From NCBI RefSeq assembly GCF_900078195.1, contig NZ_FJVE01000007.1, positions 2,170,001 through 2,234,000 of the forward strand: 64,000 nt of DNA, written 5' to 3'. Positions 9,685-18,088 of this stretch are shown in pieces (the stretch's first letter is position 1; each line of letters starts with the position of its first letter). Under the pieces are notes generated by a model. That model had not been told where the DNA came from. It ran no database searches and worked only from the letters and a program-made list of their open reading frames with translations. The DNA is from Clostridium sp. Marseille-P299. Its GTDB lineage: Bacteria > Bacillota > Clostridia > Lachnospirales > Lachnospiraceae. Position numbers and translations under genes: made by a program.

Positions 9685-9984
9685 TTCGCCCGACAAAACT
9701 ACATGATAGGTTTTTAGATGAAGAATAGGGGGTAAAGATTCATTCGGCTCAAGTTACGAACCTAAGGATATCTAAGACGAATGGGGAGTTATTCCGAGTG
9801 ATCGTGACCGATGTCAATTCGCCATCCATGGCTCAGTGACATCTTGATTTGCCATCCTTGGCAAATCATCACTAGGGTACTCACATTCGACTAAGATATA
9901 CTAAGGTTCTCCATATGTCGCTTCATGAATCTTTACCCCCCATTCTTCTTTCGTAAGGTTTGTAATGTAATTTTGTCGGGCGAA
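9685..9984. repeat. 300-bp imperfect palindrome (MITE-like element or very large RNA structure)
   Basis: The two 150-bp halves are reverse complements of each other with scattered mismatches. The ends are perfect: TTCGCCCGACAAAA at 9685-9698 and TTTTGTCGGGCGAA at 9971-9984. Further matching blocks are GAAGAATRGGGG with GTAAAGATTCAT (left near 9720-9743, right near 9926-9948), GAACCTAAG/GATATCT and CGAATG. The centre holds two small hairpins: GATGTC...GACATC (9810-9843) and GATTTGCCA-TCCT-TGGCAAATC (9846-9867). It has no open frame. No clear target-site duplication is visible. A non-autonomous transposable element or a structured RNA are both possible. Confidence 0.8.
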
Positions 9985-9985
9985 T

Positions 9986-10038
9986 AAAAAATGATACATG
10001 AGGTAAATAAAGACTTTTTACCTCATGTATCATTTTTT
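9986..10038. terminator. Strong bidirectional terminator after DAHP synthase
   Basis: A perfect 22-bp stem (9986-10007 with 10017-10038) and a 9-nt loop, with A and T runs at the ends, so it can terminate on either strand. It follows directly on the 300-bp palindrome. Confidence 0.85.
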
Positions 10039-10173
10039 ATATAATCCTTTTATCTATATTTATATTTCTTCCTGTATTTAAACGGTGTTCCCCCGTTATT
10101 TTACTACAAAGTTATAAATCTTCAAGGACTATTAGAATCCCCTTTGTAAATGAATTTCATATAAATCAGAAAA

Positions 10174-10205
10174 AAGCGGAGCACTCAATATGAAATACTC
10201 CGCTT
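10174..10205 (-). terminator. Intrinsic terminator of the aldehyde dehydrogenase gene
   Basis: AAGCGGAG (10174-10181) pairs with CTCCGCTT (10198-10205). On the minus strand the stem is followed by a run of T, 38 bp past the stop codon. Confidence 0.75.
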
Positions 10206-10242
10206 ATAACTATATTTTTAATAATAATTTAGTTCCAAATTA

Positions 10243-11724
10243 TTATTTCACATACATTCCACCTGGTTTTTCAGAAAGATTGATTATAATGTTCTTCATT
10301 TGACTATAATGATCAAGAATTACCTTGTGAGTCTCTCTACCAATACCAGAATCTTTGTAACCACCAAAGGATGCACCTGCTGGGAAAGTATTATAAGTAT
10401 TTACCCAAATACGTCCTGTTCTAATACCTCTAGCAACTCGAATTGCTTTGTTAATGTCTTTTGTAAATACACCACCAGCTAGACCGTAATCACTATCATT
10501 TGCCATATCAATTACTTCATCAATTGTCTTAAATTTAATAACAACACCAACTGGTCCAAAGATTTCTTCTCTAGCAACTCTCATATCGTTAGTTACATTG
10601 ACTAATAGAGTAGGTTTCATAAAGTAACCGTTTGCAGCATCGCCATCTACAAATCTTTCACCGCCGGTAGCAACTTTTGCTCCTTCATTCTTACCAATTT
10701 CAATATAGCTTAAGATTTTATTTAATTGTTGTTCGCTTACTTGTGCACCCATCTGAGTATTTGGATCAAGAGGATTTCCTACTTTTACTTTTTCAAAGGC
10801 AGCCACTGCTTTTTCTACAAATTCATCATAGAAATCTTCTTGTACAAAGATTCTTGAGCCAGCGGAGCAAACTTGACCTTGATTAAATAAAATACCTAAT
10901 TGAATACCTTCTAATGCTATGTTCATATCCGCATCACTAAAGAAGATGTTTGCAGATTTACCACCAAGTTCAAGTGTGGAAGGAATAAGATTTTCTGCTG
11001 CAGAGATTCCAACTTCTCTACCAACTTCTGTAGATCCTGTAAATGCTAATTTATCAAGACCTTTATGATGTTGTAAGTACTCACCACTCTTTGAACCCTT
11101 ACCAGTGATAATATTAATAACTCCTTTTGGCACAACCCCTTCAATGAGTTTCATTAACTCTAATACACTAAGTGAAGTTGTACTGGATGGCTTAAACACG
11201 GATACATCGCCTGCTGCAAGCACTGGTGCAAGCTTCCAAGCTGCCATTAAGAATGGGAAGTTCCATGGAACAATTTGACCAACTACACCAATTGGTTCTC
11301 TAAGAATAAGGTTTAATGTATTTTCATCTATCATAGTAGATGTGCCCTCTTCTGCTCTAATAACACCTGCAAAATATCTAAAATGATCGGATGCTAATGG
11401 AATATCTGCTCCAGTTGTTTCACGAATTGGTTTACCATTATCCATTGTTTCTACAGTTGCTAAAAATTCTGCATTTTCATCTATAATATCTGCGATTTTA
11501 TTAAGAATCGCTGCTCTTTCTACAGGAGTTGTTTTTCCCCATGTTTTAAATGCTTCTCTCGCAGCTGCAATTGCTTCATCTACATCCTTATTAGAAGCAT
11601 CTGCAATTTCTGCTAAAAATTCTCCATTTGCAGGATTGTAAGTTTTAATTGTCGCACCATCGGATGCATCTTTCCATTCACCATTAATATATAGTTGATA
11701 TTTGTTCTGTAATTGTATATTCAT
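10243..11724 (-). CDS. NAD(P)-dependent aldehyde dehydrogenase
   Basis: Oxidises an aldehyde to the carboxylic acid with NAD(P)+. The 493 residues are a complete ALDH-superfamily enzyme: PWNFPFLMAAWK near residue 160, FTGSTEVG near 240, the catalytic Glu in LELGGKSANIFF near 260 and the catalytic Cys in FNQGQVCSAGSR near 295; IFGPVGVV follows in the C-terminal half. The open frame extends seven codons upstream, but GGAGG lies six bases before the ATG at 11724, so that start is used. It is a stand-alone gene with its own terminator and no bacterial microcompartment genes nearby, so the substrate remains open (acetaldehyde, betaine aldehyde and others fit). Confidence 0.93.
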   Translation of the reverse strand: MNIQLQNKYQLYINGEWKDASDGATIKTYNPANGEFLAEIADASNKDVDEAIAAAREAFKTWGKTTPVERAAILNKIADIIDENAEFLATVETMDNGKPIRETTGADIPLASDHFRYFAGVIRAEEGTSTMIDENTLNLILREPIGVVGQIVPWNFPFLMAAWKLAPVLAAGDVSVFKPSSTTSLSVLELMKLIEGVVPKGVINIITGKGSKSGEYLQHHKGLDKLAFTGSTEVGREVGISAAENLIPSTLELGGKSANIFFSDADMNIALEGIQLGILFNQGQVCSAGSRIFVQEDFYDEFVEKAVAAFEKVKVGNPLDPNTQMGAQVSEQQLNKILSYIEIGKNEGAKVATGGERFVDGDAANGYFMKPTLLVNVTNDMRVAREEIFGPVGVVIKFKTIDEVIDMANDSDYGLAGGVFTKDINKAIRVARGIRTGRIWVNTYNTFPAGASFGGYKDSGIGRETHKVILDHYSQMKNIIINLSEKPGGMYVK

Positions 11725-11893
11725 AATAATCCTCCATTTGTACAATAATTTGTATTTATCAAATTTATCTTGTAATTGTGTGATAACTTCTTTTTGATGA
11801 TGCTATTGTAACACACTTAAAAACAAATTGCAATTTTGTTATTTAATTAACTATTTTGTTGTAAATATTATGGAAACTTTAAATTAATATACA

Positions 11894-11938
11894 AAAAATG
11901 CTTATATAAATGCACAAAGCATTCATATAAGCATTTTT
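11894..11938. terminator. Bidirectional terminator between transporter and aldehyde dehydrogenase
   Basis: About 20-bp stem, AAAAATGCTTATAT... (11894-11913) against ...ATATAAGCATTTTT (11919-11938), one mismatch, 5-nt loop. Most likely it ends transcription of the minus-strand drug/metabolite transporter before it reaches the aldehyde dehydrogenase promoter. Confidence 0.7.
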
Positions 11939-12034
11939 ATTTGACAATTTTGTATGTGAGTATTTAATATCAAGCTGTTTCAGATGTAAAAACCAATATG
12001 CCTTTATCATATTATCTAATATCAAACTATCTAA

Positions 12035-12113
12035 TACGCAACAATCCTATATATGTCTATCAATATCAGAGTATTATTACGCAACAATCCTACATACGTC
12101 TATCAATATCAGA
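12035..12113. repeat. Two direct 36-bp repeats (43-bp period) downstream of the transporter gene
   Basis: Copies at 12035-12070 and 12078-12113 differ at two positions. The flanks (CTATCTAATA at about 12028 and 12114) extend the similarity. It lies just 3' of the transporter stop codon. No known function. Confidence 0.75.
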
Positions 12114-12166
12114 CTATCTAATATTCTACCATTATTATATAATAAAATCTTTATACCTGCTACGTC

Positions 12167-13063
12167 TTACTTATTCGCCATGCTATTGATCACCATACCA
12201 ATAATAATAAATGCAAGTCCAATAAAACCAACGATTGAAGGAATTGGATCACCAGATATAATAATTCCTCCAAGCAATGAAAATACAACTTCTCCTGATT
12301 GTGTGGCTTCAATAATAGCCAACTGTTTTGGATTGTTCTTTATCATATCTGTTGCTTTAAAGAATAACAATGTTGCTATAACACCAGAGAATAAGGCAAC
12401 GAGAACTGACATTTCAACTTGACTCTTACTTGGTAATCCTTCTTTGCTGTAAGCTATTATTGAAAGTATAATCCAATAAGGCATACTACAAAGTGTCATA
12501 CCAAAAACTCTTTCTAGAGTGCTTAATGAATCTTTACATAAAGACATCATCTTACGATTCCCTAGTGGATAGGCAAAGGCAGCAACCAAAATAATTGCAA
12601 GAGGTAGTAATGTATTCCCTAAACTTAATCCTTCCATATTCTCTAGTTGCAAGATAAATACGCCAATAACTATTAAAATACTATATAGTAGATTCTTTAC
12701 TGGTATTTTACTGTGAAATAAGGGTGTTAATAGGATTCCTGCTACAATCGTAATCTGCCAAGTTGCAGCAACAAAATATGAATTTCCATAGACAGAACCA
12801 AGTGTGATAAATGTATAAAAAATACCAAAACCAATGGAGCTATATACAATCCATGAAACAAGATTTTCTTTTATATGTACCAGTGTCATCTTAATTCCTT
12901 TTGTAGATATTAAGATTACAAAAAGAATAGGCAACATAAAAATATACCGTAAACTGGCACTCCACATCCAATAGCCACCGTCCAAATTCATGCTACGATT
13001 TAAAATAAACGTAAATGCAAAAAAGAACGAGGCCAGTATTCCATAAAACAATGACTTCTTCAC
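12167..13063 (-). CDS. EamA/EmrE-like drug/metabolite transporter (ten-helix DMT family)
   Basis: A 298-residue integral membrane protein with ten predicted helices in two five-helix halves, typical of DMT exporters; the sequence style (FFFAFTFILNRSMNLDGGYW at the start) matches the putative multidrug-resistance efflux group PF13536. The start is GTG at 13063, placed by GGAGG. The gene follows an AraC regulator on the same strand, separated by a terminator, so it is probably transcribed from its own promoter but may be the regulator's target. Substrate unknown. Confidence 0.8.
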   Translation of the reverse strand: MKKSLFYGILASFFFAFTFILNRSMNLDGGYWMWSASLRYIFMLPILFVILISTKGIKMTLVHIKENLVSWIVYSSIGFGIFYTFITLGSVYGNSYFVAATWQITIVAGILLTPLFHSKIPVKNLLYSILIVIGVFILQLENMEGLSLGNTLLPLAIILVAAFAYPLGNRKMMSLCKDSLSTLERVFGMTLCSMPYWIILSIIAYSKEGLPSKSQVEMSVLVALFSGVIATLLFFKATDMIKNNPKQLAIIEATQSGEVVFSLLGGIIISGDPIPSIVGFIGLAFIIIGMVINSMANK

Positions 13064-13090
13064 TAAATTTCCTCCAACTCATTCAATATA

Positions 13091-13130
13091 AAAGCCTATA
13101 TACATGCAACGCTGCATTTACATAGGCTTT
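13091..13130 (-). terminator. Intrinsic terminator after the AraC-family gene
   Basis: AAAGCCTAT...CATGCA (13091-13107) pairs with TGCAT...ATAGGCTTT (13113-13130). The minus-strand arm ends in TTTTA; the plus-strand exit is T-rich as well. It lies between the regulator and the transporter. Confidence 0.6.
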
Positions 13131-13213
13131 TTGTTTATTCTTCTGAAAATGTTAACACATTTTTTATAAATATGCAATTAATTTCAGTTATTTTATAACA
13201 GTATTCAGGCATT

Positions 13214-14056
13214 TTATAAGATTTCCGACGCATCCTTTGGTGATATATGGAATTTGTCTTTAAATGCTCTAAAAAAAGTTGCATAATTTTTAAATCCACA
13301 TTCAAAACATGCCTCTGTAACTGAAGTTCCATTTTGAATTAAGGTTTTTGCCATAAATAATCGCTTCTCTGTAATGTATTTACCAATGGTATAACCAGTA
13401 TTATCTTTAAATAAATGCATTAAATACGATCTATTTAAATAAAACTCATTTGCTATTACATCAATATTTAGTTCTTCATTTAGATGTTCATTGATATACT
13501 TCATAATTTCAAGCACTTTTACATTCGAAGTGCTTGTGTCCAAATAATAAACGCCCTGATCTATCACGACCTGATTTATAAAAATCATAAATTCTAGAAA
13601 TAGAATTTTCTGATATAAGCTATTTGCAAATCCTACTGCATTAAAAGATTGCTCTAAGCGATTTATTACATTAAGAATTCGATTTTTTTGCACCTCATTA
13701 ATACGTAATACATTTGTATGATGAAGGTTTGCTTGATTAAAACAATAATCCAGCTCATAATCTTCTTTTTTATAGTCATCAAAAAAGCTAGGTGAAATGT
13801 AAATAATAATTCTCTCATAAGGTGTGGTATCATGAATCACTGGTCTATGAATTTCACCTGCATTTACTAAAACGATATCATAGGGATTTAATTGATAGGA
13901 TTTACCTTCAATAAAATAGCTTACATTCCCACTAATAAATATATTTATTTTAATAAAATCATGATAATGGTAACTAAATTCTTTCTGCTCTTTATCAATG
14001 ATATGAAATATTTTAAAATCACTATTTAAATATCCCATTTTTTTATTCGTTTCCAA
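13214..14056 (-). CDS. AraC-family transcriptional regulator
   Basis: A 280-residue regulator: an N-terminal cupin-type sensing domain (HYHDFIKINIFISGNVSYFI, residues about 28-47) and a C-terminal double helix-turn-helix (about 180-280) with the family pattern ACFECGFKNYATFFRAFKDK followed by PKDA. The open frame reaches back to 14116, but AGAGGTGA sits just before a TTG at 14056, which gives a sensible N-terminus (LETNKKMGY). It is divergent from the DapF-like gene and upstream of the transporter gene, so either or both could be targets. The ligand is unknown. Confidence 0.88.
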   Translation of the reverse strand: METNKKMGYLNSDFKIFHIIDKEQKEFSYHYHDFIKINIFISGNVSYFIEGKSYQLNPYDIVLVNAGEIHRPVIHDTTPYERIIIYISPSFFDDYKKEDYELDYCFNQANLHHTNVLRINEVQKNRILNVINRLEQSFNAVGFANSLYQKILFLEFMIFINQVVIDQGVYYLDTSTSNVKVLEIMKYINEHLNEELNIDVIANEFYLNRSYLMHLFKDNTGYTIGKYITEKRLFMAKTLIQNGTSVTEACFECGFKNYATFFRAFKDKFHISPKDASEIL

Positions 14057-14233
14057 TGAAATCACCTCTTTTTTATTATACAGCACTATCTGCAATAAAC
14101 ATAGCACAATATTCATATTTTTATACCTTAATGTTGTATATGATTAAGATAAGAGAAAAAGAACGCATAAATAAATAATATTATTCCATTAGAACTACAG
14201 GGTTCTACTTTTATAGGCGCATGGAGGTTTCAT

Positions 14234-15097
14234 ATGAGTCTAATCTTTTCAAAATATCAAGGATTTTATCATGAGTATTTAATCTATGATATAAATAAGA
14301 ATAAAAAAATATTTCATACAGATGTAATTCGATCCTTATATAGAGGTAACTTAGGACTTGGTTGCAATGGAATTATTGCTGGTCCTTATAAGATAAATAA
14401 TAAATACCATTTTAAAGTTTATAATCCACGGGGTGTCCAAGTAGAGAACAATAAGATTGAAAGAGCTATCTTCTTTCAATATTTAAAAGATGCTGGTTAT
14501 ATTCAATCTACTGATATGAAATTAAAGGATAGCTACATAAGCGAAATTATAACGAATTTGAAGGAGGCAGGTCATATGATTACAATTTCCATGGGTGCGT
14601 TATCATTCGATAGTGAAAAAGTTGGTATGAATACTTTAACAGGTGAAATGATTAATATTCCACTTTATTTTGGCGGTAGAGAGTATTGGAGCACTTGTGT
14701 TTATACAGACCGCCCTCATTGTGTAATACCAATGCAGGAAGTATCCAGTGATAAAATCAGAAGCATTGGTAAAAATTCAGAACATAAAAATTATTTTACC
14801 AAACCAATGTTTTTTGAAATTGTTAAGGTACTTGATAAAAAAAATATCCAGATTGAAGCCTATGAGCAAGGTATTGGTTATCAATCAGCATCCGTTGATG
14901 CTGCCATTGCTTCCGCTGGTGTTGTGTATAAATTAGGTATGATTGATTCTAATATTACGGTGCATATGCCTGGTGGAAAGTTAATTGTTAACTTAAATCA
15001 GGATATGGGCGTAGATTTGACCAGTAAAGTATCATCCATTGGCAGTGTGTATATGCTAGATGAGTATGCAGAAGAAAAACTGGCTTTAACTTGTTAA
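14234..15097 (+). CDS. Diaminopimelate-epimerase-like protein lacking both catalytic cysteines
   Basis: The 287 residues follow the two-lobe DapF fold. The N-lobe has LGLGCNGIIAGPYKINNKYH then FKVYNPRGVQVENNK, where DapF has the 'MCGNGARC' segment. The C-lobe has RPHCVIPM, IQIEAYEQGIGYQSASVDAA and NITVHMPGGKLIV. In DapF the catalytic pair (Cys73 and Cys217 in E. coli) lies in MCGNG and in E-R-G-x-G-E-T-x-A-C-G-T-G; here those segments read VENNK and EQGIGYQSASVD, so both thiols are missing. The usual two-base racemisation is therefore not expected. The gene has a good SD (GGAGG) and a terminator, is divergent from an AraC regulator and looks intact. The DapF link is my pattern recognition, not a search. 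Confidence 0.65.
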   Translation: MSLIFSKYQGFYHEYLIYDINKNKKIFHTDVIRSLYRGNLGLGCNGIIAGPYKINNKYHFKVYNPRGVQVENNKIERAIFFQYLKDAGYIQSTDMKLKDSYISEIITNLKEAGHMITISMGALSFDSEKVGMNTLTGEMINIPLYFGGREYWSTCVYTDRPHCVIPMQEVSSDKIRSIGKNSEHKNYFTKPMFFEIVKVLDKKNIQIEAYEQGIGYQSASVDAAIASAGVVYKLGMIDSNITVHMPGGKLIVNLNQDMGVDLTSKVSSIGSVYMLDEYAEEKLALTC

Positions 15098-15186
15098 AAA
15101 ATAGGCTGTTGCATAAATGAGCTGACCCCTAATTAGATTTTTGGTCTAATTTATGGGGGCACAGTATGAATGCAACAGCCTATTTT
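15098..15186. terminator. Nested hairpin after the DapF-like gene, resembling an IS end pair
   Basis: A perfect 17-bp outer stem AAAATAGGCTGTTGCAT (15098-15114) with its complement at 15170-15186 starts directly after the stop codon, ends in a T run, and encloses a second stem (CCCC...AATTAGA with TCTAATT...GGGG, about 15125-15158). It can act as terminator for the plus-strand gene. The outer arm GGCTGTTGCA resembles the terminal repeats of some transposon families, so a small MITE is an alternative reading. Confidence 0.6.
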
Positions 15187-15222
15187 CTATTAACATGACT
15201 TAACTTAATAAGTGCATGCATG

Positions 15223-15723
15223 TTACACATTTTTATTCATTACTATAATCTTTTCAGGAGTTGTTTGCGCTGGAATACTTCTTGTGGTAAATGTATAAAT
15301 CACAGCTAACGTTTCTCCTATTAATTCGCCCGTATAAGGTTCTCCATTTTTCATAACAATTTCAGTTTCCTCAGATACATTTAATGTTAGCTGATGATCA
15401 GGGCTTGTTAAATCCTCATTAAATACATCTATTTTGATATTCTTTGTGTCTGGGAAATTTACCGCATAAGCAACAGCAGCATATTGCGGAGGATAAATCA
15501 AAATTACAGGTAAACTCTCGTCATAAAACCCTAAAAAATTATCTCCAACATTTAATTTGTCAATTGAACCACCTGTTATACATAAGGAATCATTTGATAT
15601 TACAAATCTATTAGAACCATTTTTCTCATCTGTCACTGTAACTAGTTTAGATCTTTTTGAAATCTCCTCTTCTTGATTGAAAAGATCATTTAATTCTGTT
15701 ATTTTACCCGATATAGAATTCAT
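15223..15723 (-). CDS. Conserved hypothetical protein (166 aa)
   Basis: A soluble, beta-rich protein with no signal peptide or membrane helix. Visible features are an acidic N-terminus, a repeated Val/Ile beta pattern, LIYPPQYAAVAYAV near residue 78 and VIYTFTTRSIPAQTTPEKII at the C-terminus. I recall similar short proteins of unknown function in clostridia with an 'LIYPPQY' motif, but cannot name a family. The SD is AAGGAG, 12 bases upstream. It is followed on the minus strand by the hairpin at 15098-15186 and preceded by a small membrane protein gene, possibly one transcript. Confidence 0.6.
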   Translation of the reverse strand: MNSISGKITELNDLFNQEEEISKRSKLVTVTDEKNGSNRFVISNDSLCITGGSIDKLNVGDNFLGFYDESLPVILIYPPQYAAVAYAVNFPDTKNIKIDVFNEDLTSPDHQLTLNVSEETEIVMKNGEPYTGELIGETLAVIYTFTTRSIPAQTTPEKIIVMNKNV

Positions 15724-15765
15724 CTTAATTGTTTTCTCCTTATTTACATAAGCTTTCTATTCCTA

Positions 15766-16212
15766 TTATGAACCTGCAAATTGCTTTCCCAATAGGCTTT
15801 CTAAAAGATTAATAATCTGCTTATCTTCTCCAACATATAAAACTATTATATTATCTCTTTTAAAAAAGTGAGGTACCGAAATCCAGTCAATACTTGTGTG
15901 ATTCTTCCAAGTATCATATGAAAAACCGTCTGGAGAGATATAGCCTGCATCTTTTTCCATACTTTTGTTATTTTTATAGATGTATACAGAAATATGTTCG
16001 TTATCATTAACGGTTAACCATTTCCGTTGACCTGCAAAAATATCCTTATTTACATCCTCTTCTTTTATTTTATAACCATTACGCTCTAATTCATCTACAA
16101 ATTCTCCATAGGACTCTGTATTATAAGAATTATTGGGTTTTATTAAAATAGCAATCGTTACTATAGCTATAATGATGAGGATTGAGCCAGCTATATATTT
16201 AAGGTATTTCAT
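15766..16212 (-). CDS. Small membrane-anchored hypothetical protein (148 aa)
   Basis: One N-terminal membrane helix (residues about 7-25) followed by a 120-residue extracytoplasmic domain with a mixed alpha/beta pattern (ELERNGYKIKEEDVNKD, NDNEHISVYIYKNNKSME, IIVLYVGEDKQIINLLESLL). This arrangement is common among short clostridial proteins of unknown function. The SD AAAAGGAGG is well placed. It is 42 bp upstream of the 166-aa gene and probably in one operon with it. No catalytic motif is visible. Confidence 0.6.
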   Translation of the reverse strand: MKYLKYIAGSILIIIAIVTIAILIKPNNSYNTESYGEFVDELERNGYKIKEEDVNKDIFAGQRKWLTVNDNEHISVYIYKNNKSMEKDAGYISPDGFSYDTWKNHTSIDWISVPHFFKRDNIIVLYVGEDKQIINLLESLLGKQFAGS

Positions 16213-16278
16213 ATCGTGAACCTCCTTTTAATAAGGTTTGTCTATACTTATCTAATCTACCTATGCTTCATTCAGAAT

Positions 16279-17310
16279 TTATTTTCCTCTTGGATGGGTT
16301 CTTAAATAAACTTCTCTTGTTTTTCCAGCAGATTGACTTGTATATCTTTGTGTAATACTAACATCTCCATGCCCTAACAGTTCTTGCAAACTATAGACAT
16401 CCGCTCCGTTTTCAAGCATATGTATTGCAAAGGAATTACGAATCACTTGTGGAGTTATTTCTTCCTCGATTCCAACCTTTCTCGCATACTCCTTTAGAAT
16501 TTTCCAAAATCCTTGCCTAGTTAAGGGCTCTCTAAAACGATTGAAAAATAACGGTTCGTCTTTTATTTTCTCTATGGAATCTATAACGTTTTTATTGACA
16601 GCACTTAAATTGCTTCCATTCTTATTGCCTTCATTTTTATTGTCTGCATTTTTATTGTTTTCATTTTTATTGTCTTCATTTTTATCGTTTTCATTTATAT
16701 TATCTGCATTTTTATTATCTGCACTTATTCGATCTTCTACATATTTAATTAATGCCTCCTTTGCTGCATGTCCAAAAGGCAACAAACGCTCTCCTGTTTT
16801 TTCTTTTACAACAACATACATTAGCTTTAATACTACATCTTCAATATGTAAAGATATAAGTTCGGATACCTTCATCCCTGTTGCATACAAAAGTTCTAAC
16901 ATTGCCTTATCTCTTCTACCACGAGAAGTACTCAAATCTGGTGCATTTAATAACGCCTCCATTTGTTCAACCGTAATTCCCTTTGGATGTTTTTTTTCAA
17001 ACTTCGGCGGTGTAATTCGCTCAGTAACATCTTGATGAATATAACCTCTTTTAATGCCAAATAAAATAAAGCTTCGTATTGCAACTAATTTTCGATTGAT
17101 ACTAGCAGATGACATTCCCTGCTTTTCCATATTTAAGAGATATGAATTAATATTGGTCTCTGAGACACTGTCAAAGTTTTGAATCCCCAGTCCCTCTAAA
17201 TAAGTAATAACTTGTTTTAAATCGCTTACATAAGAATCAATTGTATTTTTCGATGCTCGCTTGATTTCTTTTAAATAATTGATATATTCCGTCATTAATT
17301 GTTCCATCAT
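16279..17310 (-). CDS. XerD-like tyrosine recombinase with altered catalytic residues and an Asn/Lys-rich insert
   Basis: A 343-residue phage-integrase-family protein with the SAM-like N-domain (1-100) and a C-terminal catalytic domain. Mapping on E. coli XerD: the Arg148 position is Lys147 (ATGMKVSEL instead of ATGLRVSEL), His244 is Gln288 (TPQVIRNSF), while Arg247 (R291), His270 (H314, LLGHGD) and Tyr279 (Y323, ITQRYT) are kept. Residues about 197-243 are a low-complexity Asn/Lys/Asp/Glu stretch inserted ahead of the C-terminal catalytic residues. The start is set by GGAGAGGGGG before the ATG at 17310. It lies downstream of spoIIM, where Bacillus carries xerD, so it may descend from the chromosomal xerD, but two changed active-site residues argue against ordinary chromosome-dimer resolution. 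Confidence 0.8.
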   Translation of the reverse strand: MMEQLMTEYINYLKEIKRASKNTIDSYVSDLKQVITYLEGLGIQNFDSVSETNINSYLLNMEKQGMSSASINRKLVAIRSFILFGIKRGYIHQDVTERITPPKFEKKHPKGITVEQMEALLNAPDLSTSRGRRDKAMLELLYATGMKVSELISLHIEDVVLKLMYVVVKEKTGERLLPFGHAAKEALIKYVEDRISADNKNADNINENDKNEDNKNENNKNADNKNEGNKNGSNLSAVNKNVIDSIEKIKDEPLFFNRFREPLTRQGFWKILKEYARKVGIEEEITPQVIRNSFAIHMLENGADVYSLQELLGHGDVSITQRYTSQSAGKTREVYLRTHPRGK

Positions 17311-17479
17311 ATCCCCCTCTCCAATGTCCTTAAACAACATAGAAATTAATAATAAAAACTTTCAACCCTAAATTACAGCACTCTTACTTATAAAACGTTC
17401 CATTTCAATAATAACCGAGAAAACTTTTCTTAAGTTCCTATTGAAAAATATCTAAAAAAGCTATTATAAATAACAACAT

Positions 17480-18088
17480 TTAAAATAATGTAAGAACCCT
17501 TCTTAATAAAAAGCTCCCAATAAATGTTTCAATAATAGCGCCGATGAAAATACCTATTATTAATAGTATAATTAGTTTTCTATAATTTCGCAATATGAAT
17601 ATATTATGTAACCCATCCGAATTATTACTCGTACGGATTTGAAAGGAAATATCGTATCCAGTCTTTAAACAATATAACATAATTGGAATATAGATAAGTC
17701 CCTGAGGAAATATGTAGACAAGCATTAGTATAAAACCTTTAAAATGGTATTGCATAATCAAAGCGGATAATAAAAATCCAACTTGAAATCCCTGCTTGAT
17801 AATGCTAAGTCCCATATACGGTACAGCAAGTATTGTTATGCAAAGCAGCCAGAATATGATAAACTTCTTGTAATTAGAAAAAATGATATACCGGAATAGA
17901 TCCCCATAGGCAATATCCATATCCGTAATTCGATTAAAGTAATTTTGATTTAAATTATCAAACCCCTCCATTAATAGCTTAGAACCTAGTTTTGATACTA
18001 AAATACCAATAATAAAACTGCACACAAAAAGAACCAAGGCAACGACCAATGGCTCTTTATTTTGTAGTTTGAATTTAATCTTATTCAT
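17480..18088 (-). CDS. spoIIM: Stage II sporulation protein M
   Basis: A polytopic membrane protein (five to six helices) of the SpoIIM/DUF95 family; in Bacillus SpoIIM anchors the SpoIID-SpoIIP peptidoglycan-degrading complex that drives forespore engulfment. Length (202 residues), the N-terminal hydrophobic segment with the polar loop NYFNRITDMDIAYGDLFRYI, and the central FPQGLIYIP segment fit. GGAGGGG precedes the ATG at 18088, so the longer frame starting at 18103 is not used. Its place between the Nudix gene upstream and a xerD-like gene downstream supports the call and indicates a spore former. Confidence 0.82.
   Translation of the reverse strand: MNKIKFKLQNKEPLVVALVLFVCSFIIGILVSKLGSKLLMEGFDNLNQNYFNRITDMDIAYGDLFRYIIFSNYKKFIIFWLLCITILAVPYMGLSIIKQGFQVGFLLSALIMQYHFKGFILMLVYIFPQGLIYIPIMLYCLKTGYDISFQIRTSNNSDGLHNIFILRNYRKLIILLIIGIFIGAIIETFIGSFLLRRVLTLF

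Noticed and set aside
16541..17035. 164-codon plus-strand frame opposite the xerD-like gene
   Set aside because: It is the antisense of the Asn/Lys-rich insert and neighbours; no SD and no family resemblance.
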